Source of the DNA: Treponema sp. OMZ 787
Lineage (GTDB): Bacteria > Spirochaetota > Spirochaetia > Treponematales > Treponemataceae
Length of the DNA: 64,000 nt
Direction: 5' to 3'
NCBI RefSeq assembly: GCF_024181225.1
Contig: NZ_CP051198.1
Coordinates: 2,542,001 to 2,606,000 of the forward strand
Shown: one piece after another, positions 54,626 through 62,709 of the stretch
Layout of the letters: each line of letters opens with the position of its first letter
How positions within the stretch are numbered: the first letter of the stretch is position 1
The notes under the pieces: generated by a model
Databases searched by the model: none
What the model was told of the DNA's origin: nothing
What the model saw: the letters and a program-made list of their open reading frames with translations, nothing else
Translations under genes and position numbers: made by a program

Positions 54626-55615
54626 TTATTTTAAATTATCAAAAAAATCCTGATCAAGATCCGCCGATTTTGCATACCATTCATTCCAAGTTCCCTCAAA
54701 ATAGGACTTATCAATTAACCTAAGCTCATATTCAACAAGAGCATTGGTCTCTGCATCCCGATAAGAGCAGACCTCAATGTAAATTTTTTCAGCATCATAT
54801 TCATCTTTAAAATCGGGATAACCTTGGTTCATCATTGCATTTAGTTCTACATTGCTAAATAAATCAAGAATTTCTTTTTTAACGGACTTATATTTTACCA
54901 TATTTCCCTGAAAGCGAACCTTCTTACCGTTTCCCCAATTAATTGTCTGACCTGTCGCCCACCTTCCTGTACTATAAGAAGAATAAATCTTTTCTACATC
55001 TCCTATAAGATTTATTATTTTATCTTCTTTCAAATCTTCTGCAATTTCTTGATTGCCTGTATTCACAATATCAATATCATCTTGAAGATTACCGAGCGGA
55101 ATTCCAAAATTTACTTTCTTATTGTTATCCAAGTCCTTTGTAAAAGAAGGATTAAAACTTACAGACTTTGCATACCAGTAATTTTGATTAAAGGTATCCA
55201 AAAAATTACCGAAAAATACCCTTATTTCAAACATAAGTATTTTTCCTGTACTAACCTCCGTGTATGATGAAAACTCTACATATTTTTTATCTTTATCATA
55301 TTTTACACCTTCATAAGGCTGATGCATTAAAGCATTGTTCTTTTTAAGACCTTCTACATATTCTAGGATTTGGGGCTTGATAGTATTATACTCAACCAAA
55401 TTTCCTTCAAATTTTACCTTTCTTCCATAAAAATTCTCGATTATTTGCCCCGTATAAAACCTTCCCGGCTTTGCAGAATAGATTTTATTTACATCTCCAA
55501 GATAAGACATACCGGCTTCAGATGTTACCCCGGAATTTTGCTGCAACGGAGCACTAAGCGGTGAACACGAAACAAACAAACAAACAAACAAACAATAGAA
55601 TAATTTTTTAAGCAT
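54626..55615 (-). CDS. Lipoprotein with two tandem domains and a signal-peptide repeat tract
   Basis: A 329-residue lipoprotein precursor (lipobox LFVSC, Cys17). The mature part is two similar halves of about 150 residues, each starting with DVNKIYS or DVEKIYS and ending with a YWYAKSVSF or EWYAKSADL motif, so it arose by internal duplication. No known family is recognised. The signal peptide is encoded across six perfect AAAC repeats (55570-55593 on the plus strand), giving LFVCLFVC in the protein and a risk of frame switching. GGAGAAGG precedes the start. Confidence 0.7.
   Translation of the reverse strand: MLKKLFYCLFVCLFVSCSPLSAPLQQNSGVTSEAGMSYLGDVNKIYSAKPGRFYTGQIIENFYGRKVKFEGNLVEYNTIKPQILEYVEGLKKNNALMHQPYEGVKYDKDKKYVEFSSYTEVSTGKILMFEIRVFFGNFLDTFNQNYWYAKSVSFNPSFTKDLDNNKKVNFGIPLGNLQDDIDIVNTGNQEIAEDLKEDKIINLIGDVEKIYSSYSTGRWATGQTINWGNGKKVRFQGNMVKYKSVKKEILDLFSNVELNAMMNQGYPDFKDEYDAEKIYIEVCSYRDAETNALVEYELRLIDKSYFEGTWNEWYAKSADLDQDFFDNLK
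55570..55593 (-). repeat. Tetranucleotide repeat (AAAC)6 in a coding region
   Basis: Six perfect four-base units, seen directly, inside the first 16 codons of the lipoprotein gene. Because the unit is not a multiple of three, gain or loss of one shifts the frame. Confidence 0.95.
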
Positions 55616-55649
55616 AAAAACCTTCTCCTTATCCTCATTTTATATGTTA

Positions 55650-55678
55650 AGTATAATCTAAAAAGCTGAATTTTTCAA
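55650..55678 (-). promoter_or_regulatory. Promoter of the tandem-domain lipoprotein
   Basis: On the minus strand, TTGAAA (55673-55678), 17 bp and TATACT (55650-55655), giving a leader of about 27 nt that holds the ribosome site. Confidence 0.7.
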
Positions 55679-55780
55679 GTTTAAAATTTACTATTTATTC
55701 AACATAGAGCCTTATAATTAAGAGAAGAAACAGTAATTCAATATCTTTATGTTTAATTAAACGAGTCAATGGTTTATACT

Positions 55781-55993
55781 ATGAAAAAGAGACTTGAAGA
55801 GTATAATCTAAAAGATTTTTGAATAAGATTTTTAGCCAAAGGGGAACCCACTTTATCCCAATCGGCAGTTTACAAAGTTTTTGGTTTACTCTTTGATCGA
55901 GATAAAAAGCAAAAAAATTGGAGAATATTTTTACCTATTTTGCTATTTTTTTTAAATAATTCCTACAAATATAATAAGGATGGAGAATATTAA
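55781..55993 (+). pseudogene. Possible gene remnant with an in-frame TGA
   Basis: The 397-base stretch 55616-56012 has no intact gene. A reading frame here begins MKKRLEEYNLKDF, stops at a TGA (55820-55822) and continues in frame as IRFLAKGEPTLSQSAVYKVF to 55993. It looks like a decayed coding sequence, but I cannot name it, and chance is possible. Confidence 0.25.
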
Positions 55994-56012
55994 AAATAAT
56001 AGGAGAAAACAA

Positions 56013-56671
56013 ATGGTAAAAAGATTTGAAGATTTAACTTTTACAGACGATTTTATGTTTTGTAAAACTATGCAAAATCCGTAAGGTTTGATGTTCTAGT
56101 ACAGGCAGAAAGCGGTAAACTTTATGATGTAGAAATGCAGGTAAGCAATGAAAGGAATACTCCTAAAAGAATGCGGTTTTACCAAGCGGCTCTTGATATT
56201 TCTTTTTTGGATAAGGGCAATTCATATAATGCTTTAAACGACAGCTTTATAATTTTTATCTGTACCTTTGATGTTATAGGCAAAAATAGACCTATTTATA
56301 CCTTTGAAAATATTTGTATTGAAGACAAAAATACACCTTTACATGACGGCACACAAAAGGTTATAATAAATGCAGATGCCTTTGAAAACACTGAGGACAA
56401 AGAATTAAAGGATTTTTTAGAATACCTTAAAACAGGTAAGGCAAAAAGCGAATTTACAAGAGGGATAGAAAAAATGATACAAACAGTAAAAAATAATGAA
56501 CAGGCAAGGCAAGAGTATAGGTTATTATCTACTTTTGAAATGGATATTAAAGATAAAACCGAGTATAAAGTTAAGAGAGAAACAGCTAAAAATATGAAGC
56601 TAAAAAACTTTGATATAGCTGTAATTAATGAGATAACAGGACTTCCCGAATCCGAAATAGAAAAACTGTAA
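56013..56671 (+). pseudogene. Rpn/TIGR01784-family nuclease gene with internal deletion
   Basis: The ATG at 56013, behind AGGAGA, opens with MVKRFEDLTFTDDFMFCKTM and stops at TAA (56082-56084). A second frame, shifted by two, resumes with VRFDVLVQAESGKLYDVEMQ and continues to 56671 with the ARQEYRLLSTFEMDI tail typical of the family. Intact members have roughly 35 more residues between these parts, so a deletion has probably removed them, including part of the PD-(D/E)XK core. Residues from 56135 onward could be translated from an internal ATG but would lack the nuclease core start. Confidence 0.75.
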
Positions 56672-56755
56672 TTTTATGCAAAGCTCATTGACAGGCAGAT
56701 TAACCAAGGCAATAAACAGCTGAGGCGTATTTTTAATATCATAGCAAAGGCTTAT

Positions 56756-57139
56756 ATGCATCATATTGAAATTTATGTAGGCAATTTAAAAGAAAGTAGA
56801 AGATTTTATACATGGCTGCTGGAAAGACTGGGCTATGTTTTGTTTCAAGATTGGAACGAGGGCTTTTCTTATAAAAAAGACGGATTTTATCTTGTATTTG
56901 TGCAGACAAGGGCTAAATATATTAAAAATAAATATAATAGATGTAATATAGGCTTAAACCATATCGCTTTTAATTGCAGCTCAAAACAGGAAGTCGATGC
57001 TATAAGGGATGAGTTAATAAAAATGAGGGTAACACTATTGTATGATGAAAAATATCCTCACGCAGGCGGAAAGGAACACTATGCAGTTTATTTTGAAGAC
57101 CCGGATAGAATAAAATTGGAAGTAGTTGCAATGGAATAA
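56756..57139 (+). CDS. VOC-family (glyoxalase/bleomycin resistance-like) protein
   Basis: A 127-residue member of the vicinal-oxygen-chelate superfamily: HHIEIYVGNLKESRRFYTWLL at the start, LNHIAFNC in the middle and FEDPDRIKLEVVA at the end, with the His/Glu residues used for metal binding. Substrate is unknown. No good Shine-Dalgarno precedes the ATG and the frame is open further upstream. Confidence 0.75.
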   Translation: MHHIEIYVGNLKESRRFYTWLLERLGYVLFQDWNEGFSYKKDGFYLVFVQTRAKYIKNKYNRCNIGLNHIAFNCSSKQEVDAIRDELIKMRVTLLYDEKYPHAGGKEHYAVYFEDPDRIKLEVVAME

Positions 57140-57305
57140 AAGTATTTAGCCGGGACTTGCCGGAATATATCTTAGAAAATACTAATATTTTACCGTTGAA
57201 AAATCGATAACCATATGTTAATATATTTTAAGGATGAAGATATTACCATCGGCAGAAAAACTTCTGAAAATGACAACAATAAAGAGGTTTTTGTGGGAGT
57301 AGTTT

Positions 57306-57980
57306 ATGTGTAAAGAAAATTATTATGCAAAAAGTTTAAATTCGCAAAAGTTGTTCCAAGTTTATGAAACGGCGATTCCTCGTGTAAAGCAGTATTTAGA
57401 TGAGGAAATCAATTTTATCAAAAAACAGTTTACAGGCAATGAATCTGTCTTTGAAATCGGCTGCGGATATGGGCGTATCTTAAAAGAACTCTATCCCTAT
57501 GCAAAGGCTGTAACGGGAATAGATATTTCGGAAGATTCAATTAAATTTGCAAAAGAATTTTTAAAAGACGGTTCGAATATTTATCTTGAAACAATGGATG
57601 CCTATAAAATGAATTTTAAAGAAGAATTCGATATGGTTCTTTGTTTACAAAACGGGCTTTCGGCAATCAAGGGAGAACCTGAAGAGCTTATACAAAAATG
57701 TATAAAAGCCTTAAAAAAGAATGGGAGAGCTTATTTTAGTACTTATAGCTCCAAATTTTGGAATATCCGTTTAGACTGGTTTAAAGAGCAAGCCGATAAA
57801 AAACTATTGGGAGAAATCGATGAAGAAAAAACAAAGGACGGTATCATTATCTGCAAAGACGGATTTAAGGCCCGAACTTTCACCGAAAAAGATTTTGATG
57901 ATTTAGGTAAAAAATCCGGTCTTGAATATGAGATTAAAGAAATAGACGAGTCAAGCTTGTTTTTAATAATACGTAACTAA
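57306..57980 (+). CDS. Class I SAM-dependent methyltransferase
   Basis: A 224-residue methyltransferase. The SAM-binding motif VFEIGCGYGRI is near residue 55, followed by TGIDISEDSI (acidic motif II) and FDMVLCLQNG. It has a GGGAG site upstream. The substrate cannot be inferred and the neighbours are unrelated. Confidence 0.82.
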   Translation: MCKENYYAKSLNSQKLFQVYETAIPRVKQYLDEEINFIKKQFTGNESVFEIGCGYGRILKELYPYAKAVTGIDISEDSIKFAKEFLKDGSNIYLETMDAYKMNFKEEFDMVLCLQNGLSAIKGEPEELIQKCIKALKKNGRAYFSTYSSKFWNIRLDWFKEQADKKLLGEIDEEKTKDGIIICKDGFKARTFTEKDFDDLGKKSGLEYEIKEIDESSLFLIIRN

Positions 57981-57999
57981 AAATACTATGGGATAATGA

Positions 58000-58028
58000 T
58001 TGCTAACCGGTAAATTTTTTGGTATAAT
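58000..58028 (+). promoter_or_regulatory. Promoter of the split Rpn gene
   Basis: TTGCTA (58000-58005), 17 bp and a perfect TATAAT (58023-58028). An AAGGAGG site precedes the ATG at 58050. Confidence 0.75.
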
Positions 58029-58049
58029 GACACTTAAGGAGGGTGATTA

Positions 58050-58655
58050 ATGGGTAAAAACAATCGGCAATACAAAGATTCGGTTTTTGTAGATCTTTTT
58101 GCAAATGATGAAACCGCTAAAGCAAACTTTTTATCATTATACAATGCTCTGCACGGAACAAACCTAACACTTTTATGCCCTGTAGAGCGACTTAAACTCG
58201 ACAATGTCATGTATATGTCTATTGCAAATGATGTTTCCTGTCTAGTTGACAACAAAATCATTGTGCTTGCGGAGCATCAATCAACAATCAATGAAAATAT
58301 GCCTTTACGTTGCTTGCAATATGTAGCACGTCTGTATGAACAAATCCAAGAGCCGAAGGCTAAATATTACAAAAGTCTGCAGAAGATTCCTACACCCGAA
58401 TTTTATGTGTTTTACAACGGTATTGAACAATATCCGTCTCAGAAAATACTTAAACTTTCGGATGCCTACATTGTAAAATCGGAAGAGGTTCCGCTGGAAC
58501 TGACTATTCAAGTGCTTAATATCAACACAGACAAAGCGAATAAAATTTTAATGACCTGCAAACCGTTGGAAGAATACAGCCTGTTCGTAGAAGCCGTGCG
58601 CCGTCATACCTCACTTGATAAAAAAAGCGGCTTTGAAAACGCCATAAAAGAGTGA
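58050..58655 (+). CDS. Rpn/PD-(D/E)XK nuclease part of a split gene
   Basis: A 201-residue N-terminal part of a Rpn (recombination-promoting nuclease) family protein. The core VSCLVDNKIIVLAEHQS holds the D and E-x-Q of the PD-(D/E)XK fold. It ends at a TGA (58653-58655) within AIKE, where relatives continue without interruption. The same reading frame runs on through 58934, so the TGA is a nonsense mutation or a deliberate split. It has its own strong promoter and ribosome site. Confidence 0.75.
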   Translation: MGKNNRQYKDSVFVDLFANDETAKANFLSLYNALHGTNLTLLCPVERLKLDNVMYMSIANDVSCLVDNKIIVLAEHQSTINENMPLRCLQYVARLYEQIQEPKAKYYKSLQKIPTPEFYVFYNGIEQYPSQKILKLSDAYIVKSEEVPLELTIQVLNINTDKANKILMTCKPLEEYSLFVEAVRRHTSLDKKSGFENAIKE

Positions 58656-58712
58656 ATACAAAACGATATACTCAAAGAATATTTACAAAGAAAATCTCGG
58701 GAGGTGATAAAT

Positions 58713-58934
58713 ATGTTACTGGCAGAATATGATTACGACACGGATATAGCGGTGCAACGAGAAGAAAGTTTAAGGATTGGGATACGGCAAGGTATTGCAC
58801 AAGGCTTTGCAGACGGTTCGCACCAAAAAGCTCTCGAAACGGCAAGATTGATGAAGCAGGCAAATTGCGAACTTGACTTCATTATGCAGATGACAGGTCT
58901 TTCCATTGAAGATATTGAAAACCTCTCAAAATGA
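58713..58934 (+). CDS. Rpn C-terminal domain as a separate small protein
   Basis: A 73-residue ORF in the same frame as the nuclease part. It starts at an ATG with GGGAGGTG six bases upstream, which is an excellent ribosome site built from the codons for R-E-V. The sequence (AEYDYDTDIAVQREE, then an MKQANCELDFIMQMTGLS helix) is the usual Rpn C-terminus. Small C-terminal products of Rpn genes are reported to inhibit the full-length toxin, so this could be an antitoxin; here it is inferred. Confidence 0.7.
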   Translation: MLLAEYDYDTDIAVQREESLRIGIRQGIAQGFADGSHQKALETARLMKQANCELDFIMQMTGLSIEDIENLSK

Positions 58935-58968
58935 GCTGTAATGAATATGTTATCGGTGAAATACGTGT

Positions 58969-58992
58969 ATGCGGTTTGTAAACAAACCGCAT
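58969..58992 (+). terminator. Palindromic hairpin between the Rpn gene and the transporter
   Basis: Arms ATGCGGTTTGT and ACAAACCGCAT are perfect. A T-rich stretch (58999-59008) follows after a short A run, so it probably terminates Rpn transcription, though the tract is not immediately adjacent. Confidence 0.5.
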
Positions 58993-59020
58993 GAAAAAAT
59001 ATTTTTTTAGGAGAATGGTT

Positions 59021-60373
59021 ATGAGTGACAAAAAAATGAACGAGAGCGGCACAGCTGCTCTTGGAGGAAAGGCGGATCCGAAGACTATAATTCGGTTTGT
59101 GGTTTATAGTTTAATCGGTATTTTTATGTTTTTTATTCCGATTGCAATCGGAGGAAAAAAGACGATTCCCTTGGATCACATTGTGGGATTGATTCAAAAG
59201 ATTCCCTATTATGCAAAATACTGGGGGCTCTTGCTTTGCTGTGTGGGCGTAGTTTTTCCTTTTGTAACAGGTTCGTGGAAAAAGACCAAGGTAAAAATGG
59301 TATTTTCCCTTATAAACATTCTTGCAATTCCCTTTGCAATTATGACTGTATTCAATATAGGCCCCGAAGCTCTCTTAGCCAAAGGAATGCTTCCATTTAT
59401 CTACGGTAAAATAGTTGTTCCGGTTACAACTATTGTTCCTATAGGCTCGGTCTTTTTGGCCTTTATCGTAGGCTACGGCCTCATGGAATTTGTAGGTGTT
59501 TTTATGCGCCCCATAATGAAGCCGGTTTGGAAAACTCCGGGACGAAGTGCAATAGACGCAGTAGCCTCCTTTGTAGGAAGTTATTCGATAGCCCTCCTTA
59601 TCACAAACCGAGTTTACAAAGAAGGAAAATACACAGACAAGGAAGCAGCAATAATTGCAACAGGATTTTCTACCGTTTCAGCAACATTTATGATAATAGT
59701 CGCAAAGACCCTCGGCTTTATGGAATATTGGAACTTCTATTTTTGGACAACGGTTATAGTTACCTTTATAGTAACGGCAATTACGGCAAGAATATATCCT
59801 CTATCCAAAAAAGCCGATTCCTATTATGAAGACAGAAAAGGCGACATTGAAACCGATGTAAAGGGAAATAAATTTAAAAAAGCCTTAAATGAGGCCGTTA
59901 ATGTTTGCAGCTCAGCCCCTTCACTTCTTCAAAATGTAAAAATAAATATTCTTGACGGTATAAAACTTGCAATAGGCCTTGCCCCCTCCCTTATGGCAAT
60001 CGGAAGTTTAGGTCTGATTATTGCAAAGTATACACCCGTTTTTGACATAATCGGATATATCTTTGTGCCCTTCACATGGCTGATCCAACTGCCTGAACCT
60101 GTTCTTGCAGCAAAGGCTCTTGCAACCAGCATTGCAGAAATGTTCTTGCCGGCTCCATTAGTTGCAAGTGCATCGGCAGGTACAAGACTCGTAGTAGCCG
60201 TCGCCTGTGTTTCGGAAATCTTATTTTTCTCGGCATCAATCCCCTGTATGATGAGTACCGAAATCCCGCTAAAGATGAAAGATTATCTTATAATATGGGT
60301 TGAAAGGGTAATCCTTTCGATTCTGCTGACAGCACCCTTTATATACATATTTACATATTTAATAGCAAAATAA
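59021..60373 (+). CDS. YjiH-family membrane transporter (nucleoside-recognition domain)
   Basis: A 450-residue multi-spanning inner-membrane protein of the YjiH/nucleoside-recognition (Gate) family, with about ten helices. The frame opens at 58991, but the ATG at 59021 is chosen because AGGAG is eight bases before it. Substrate is unknown; being next to hutU raises the possibility of histidine or urocanate transport, which is an inference from location only. Confidence 0.75.
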   Translation: MSDKKMNESGTAALGGKADPKTIIRFVVYSLIGIFMFFIPIAIGGKKTIPLDHIVGLIQKIPYYAKYWGLLLCCVGVVFPFVTGSWKKTKVKMVFSLINILAIPFAIMTVFNIGPEALLAKGMLPFIYGKIVVPVTTIVPIGSVFLAFIVGYGLMEFVGVFMRPIMKPVWKTPGRSAIDAVASFVGSYSIALLITNRVYKEGKYTDKEAAIIATGFSTVSATFMIIVAKTLGFMEYWNFYFWTTVIVTFIVTAITARIYPLSKKADSYYEDRKGDIETDVKGNKFKKALNEAVNVCSSAPSLLQNVKINILDGIKLAIGLAPSLMAIGSLGLIIAKYTPVFDIIGYIFVPFTWLIQLPEPVLAAKALATSIAEMFLPAPLVASASAGTRLVVAVACVSEILFFSASIPCMMSTEIPLKMKDYLIIWVERVILSILLTAPFIYIFTYLIAK

Positions 60374-60406
60374 GAATTCAAGCTGAAGAATGTTTCAGCA
60401 TTATGT

Positions 60407-60456
60407 TGCAGCACTGAAATAAAGATGAAAAAACTTCATTTTTCTTCAGTGCTGCA
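60407..60456 (+). terminator. Long hairpin downstream of the transporter gene
   Basis: Perfect arms TGCAGCACTGAA (60407-60418) and TTCAGTGCTGCA (60445-60456), with a shorter inner stem ATGAA/TTCAT. It is probably the transporter's terminator, although the U-tract lies within the fold and not after it. Flanking sequences can form competing stems. Confidence 0.45.
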
Positions 60457-60502
60457 TTTATGCAGTATATTAAGTAAGTTTGACAAGTTGTAAAAATAAA
60501 TC

Positions 60503-60531
60503 TTGCATATTTTAAGACTTCATGTTATACT
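60503..60531 (+). promoter_or_regulatory. Promoter of hutU
   Basis: TTGCAT (60503-60508), 17 bp, TATACT (60526-60531) with a TGT extension. Transcription should start near 60538, giving a leader of about 50 nt with AAGGAG. Confidence 0.65.
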
Positions 60532-60588
60532 TAGATTTTATATAAGGAAATTATGTAAATTCTACTATAATTTAAGGAGATGATGATT

Positions 60589-62613
60589 ATGATTACAAAC
60601 AAAGAAATCGGACAGGCGATGACCATTAAACTTGACGCAACGCTTCCTCCCGATCCTGTTTTTGAAAAGGGAATCAGGCGTGCACCGAGCCGGGGCTTTA
60701 ACTTGACAAAGGCTCAAACAGAAATAGCCTTAAAAAATGCCCTCCGCTATGTACCTGAAGAACTTCACGAAAAGCTTGCTCCGGAATTTTTAGATGAGCT
60801 TTTTACCTACGGCCGAATTTATGCCTACCGCTATAGGCCTCACGGAAACATTTACGGAAAACCCATAGACGAGTACAAGGGTAAGTGCCTTGCAGCTAAG
60901 GCCATGCAGGTCATGATCGACAACAACTTGGACTTTGATGTTGCCCTCTACCCCTATGAACTTGTTACCTACGGTGAAACAGGCTCTGTCTGCCACAACT
61001 GGCTCCAGTACCGCCTCATCAAAAAATATTTGGAAGAACTAACCGAAGATCAGACCCTCGTTATGGAATCCGGTCATCCCTTAGGCCTCTTCCCCTCAAA
61101 ACCAGAAGCTCCTCGAGTTATAATTACGAACGGCCTTATGATAGGTATGTTCGATAATTACAAGGACTGGGAAATTGCAGAAGAAATGGGAGTTGCAAAC
61201 TACGGCCAGATGACTGCCGGAGGATGGATGTATATCGGCCCTCAGGGTATCGTTCACGGAACATTTAATACAATCCTCACAGCAGGCCGCAAAGAACTCG
61301 GCGTTGCAAGCGACGGCGACTTAAAGGGAAAACTCTTTATTTCTTCCGGCTTGGGCGGAATGTCCGGTGCCCAGCCCAAGGCTTGCGAAATAGCTAATGC
61401 CGTCGGTGTTTTTGCCGAAGTCGATAAATCGAGAATCAACACCCGTCTTGAACAAGGCTGGGTTCACGAAATGTCCGATAACCTTGATGAAATCTTCAAA
61501 AAGGTTGACGAGTACATCAAAAAGAAGGAGCCCATCTCAATCGCCTATCACGGCAACATTGTAGACCTTCTTCAATATTGTGTAGACAAAAATGTTCACA
61601 TCGACCTCCTTTCGGATCAAACCTCCTGCCATGCCCCCTATGAAGGCGGTTACTGCCCCGAAAAGATGACCTTTGAAGAAAGAACAAAGCTCCTCTACGA
61701 AAACCGCGAAGAATTCTGCAAGAGGGTAGATTCTACATTAAAGCACCACTTTGAACTTATCAAAATTCTTTCTTCAAGAGGAACCTATTTCTTCGACTAC
61801 GGAAACTCCTTCCTCAAAGCCGTATTTGATGCAGGAGCAAAGGATGTTTCCAAAAACGGAATCGACGAAAAAGACGGATTTATCTTCCCCTCATATGTAG
61901 AAGATCTTATGGGCCCCGAACTTTTCGATTACGGTTACGGCCCCTTCCGCTGGGTATGCTTGTCCGGAAAACCTGAAGACTTGGATAAGACTGACGCTGC
62001 CGCAATGAGCTGCATCAATCCCGACCGCCGAGGTCAGGATAGGGACAACTACTACTGGGTACGCGATGCCAAAAAGAACAAGCTCGTTGTAGGAACTCAA
62101 GCCCGAATTCTTTATCAGGATGCCGAGGGAAGAAGGGACATAGCCTTAAAGTTTAACGAGATGGTCCGCAAGGGCGAAATCGGCCCTGTCATGATGGGAC
62201 GCGACCACCACGACGTAAGCGGTACGGACTCTCCCTTTAGGGAAACCTCCAATATCAAGGACGGAAGTAACGTAATGGCAGACATGGCCGTACAGTGCTA
62301 TGCCGGAAACGCAGCCCGAGGAATGAGTCTTGTAGCTCTCCACAACGGCGGCGGTGTAGGTATCGGAAAATCCATCAACGGAGGATTCGGCCTCGTGCTT
62401 GACGGAAGTGAAAGAGTTGACGAGATTATCAAGTCAGCAATTATGTGGGACGTAATGGGAGGAGTCGCCCGCCGAAACTGGGCCCGCAACGAAAACTCCA
62501 TCACCACCAGTATCGAATACAACAAAAACTATTCTAACGGCCACATCACTATTCCCTATGTTGCTAAAGATGAGTTCGTAAAAAAACTTGTAGAACAAAA
62601 ATATAAAAAATAA
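60589..62613 (+). CDS. hutU: Urocanate hydratase
   Basis: Second step of histidine breakdown, converting urocanate to imidazolone propionate with tightly bound NAD. The nucleotide-binding segment SSGLGGMSGAQPKA and the later GRDHHDVSGTDSPFRET block are conserved. At 674 residues it is the long form. Several ATGs occur at the start; 60589 is chosen because AAGGAG lies nine bases before it. The other hut enzymes are not in this window, and hutD lies about 46 kb away. Confidence 0.95.
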   Translation: MITNKEIGQAMTIKLDATLPPDPVFEKGIRRAPSRGFNLTKAQTEIALKNALRYVPEELHEKLAPEFLDELFTYGRIYAYRYRPHGNIYGKPIDEYKGKCLAAKAMQVMIDNNLDFDVALYPYELVTYGETGSVCHNWLQYRLIKKYLEELTEDQTLVMESGHPLGLFPSKPEAPRVIITNGLMIGMFDNYKDWEIAEEMGVANYGQMTAGGWMYIGPQGIVHGTFNTILTAGRKELGVASDGDLKGKLFISSGLGGMSGAQPKACEIANAVGVFAEVDKSRINTRLEQGWVHEMSDNLDEIFKKVDEYIKKKEPISIAYHGNIVDLLQYCVDKNVHIDLLSDQTSCHAPYEGGYCPEKMTFEERTKLLYENREEFCKRVDSTLKHHFELIKILSSRGTYFFDYGNSFLKAVFDAGAKDVSKNGIDEKDGFIFPSYVEDLMGPELFDYGYGPFRWVCLSGKPEDLDKTDAAAMSCINPDRRGQDRDNYYWVRDAKKNKLVVGTQARILYQDAEGRRDIALKFNEMVRKGEIGPVMMGRDHHDVSGTDSPFRETSNIKDGSNVMADMAVQCYAGNAARGMSLVALHNGGGVGIGKSINGGFGLVLDGSERVDEIIKSAIMWDVMGGVARRNWARNENSITTSIEYNKNYSNGHITIPYVAKDEFVKKLVEQKYKK

Positions 62614-62627
62614 AAACATATAATACG

Positions 62628-62667
62628 AAAAAACGCAGGACTTTTTAATAAGCCCTGCGTTTTTTTT
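62628..62667. terminator. Bidirectional terminator between hutU and the receptor gene
   Basis: Hairpin AACGCAGG/CCTGCGTT with A-run and T-run flanks; convergent genes lie on both sides. Confidence 0.85.
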
Positions 62668-62709
62668 GCCGATACAGTTTTCTGTCTATATCTGCGAATA
62701 ATTAAATTC

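Noticed and set aside
57215-57313. 33-codon ORF before the methyltransferase
   Set aside because: Too short and without family features or a ribosome site; it overlaps the next start.
58653-58655. TGA as a selenocysteine codon
   Set aside because: Rpn proteins are not selenoproteins, no SECIS-like hairpin follows closely, and a strong ribosome site restarts translation downstream.
60374-60502. Riboswitch controlling hutU
   Set aside because: The best hutU promoter lies downstream of these hairpins, so they would not be part of its mRNA.
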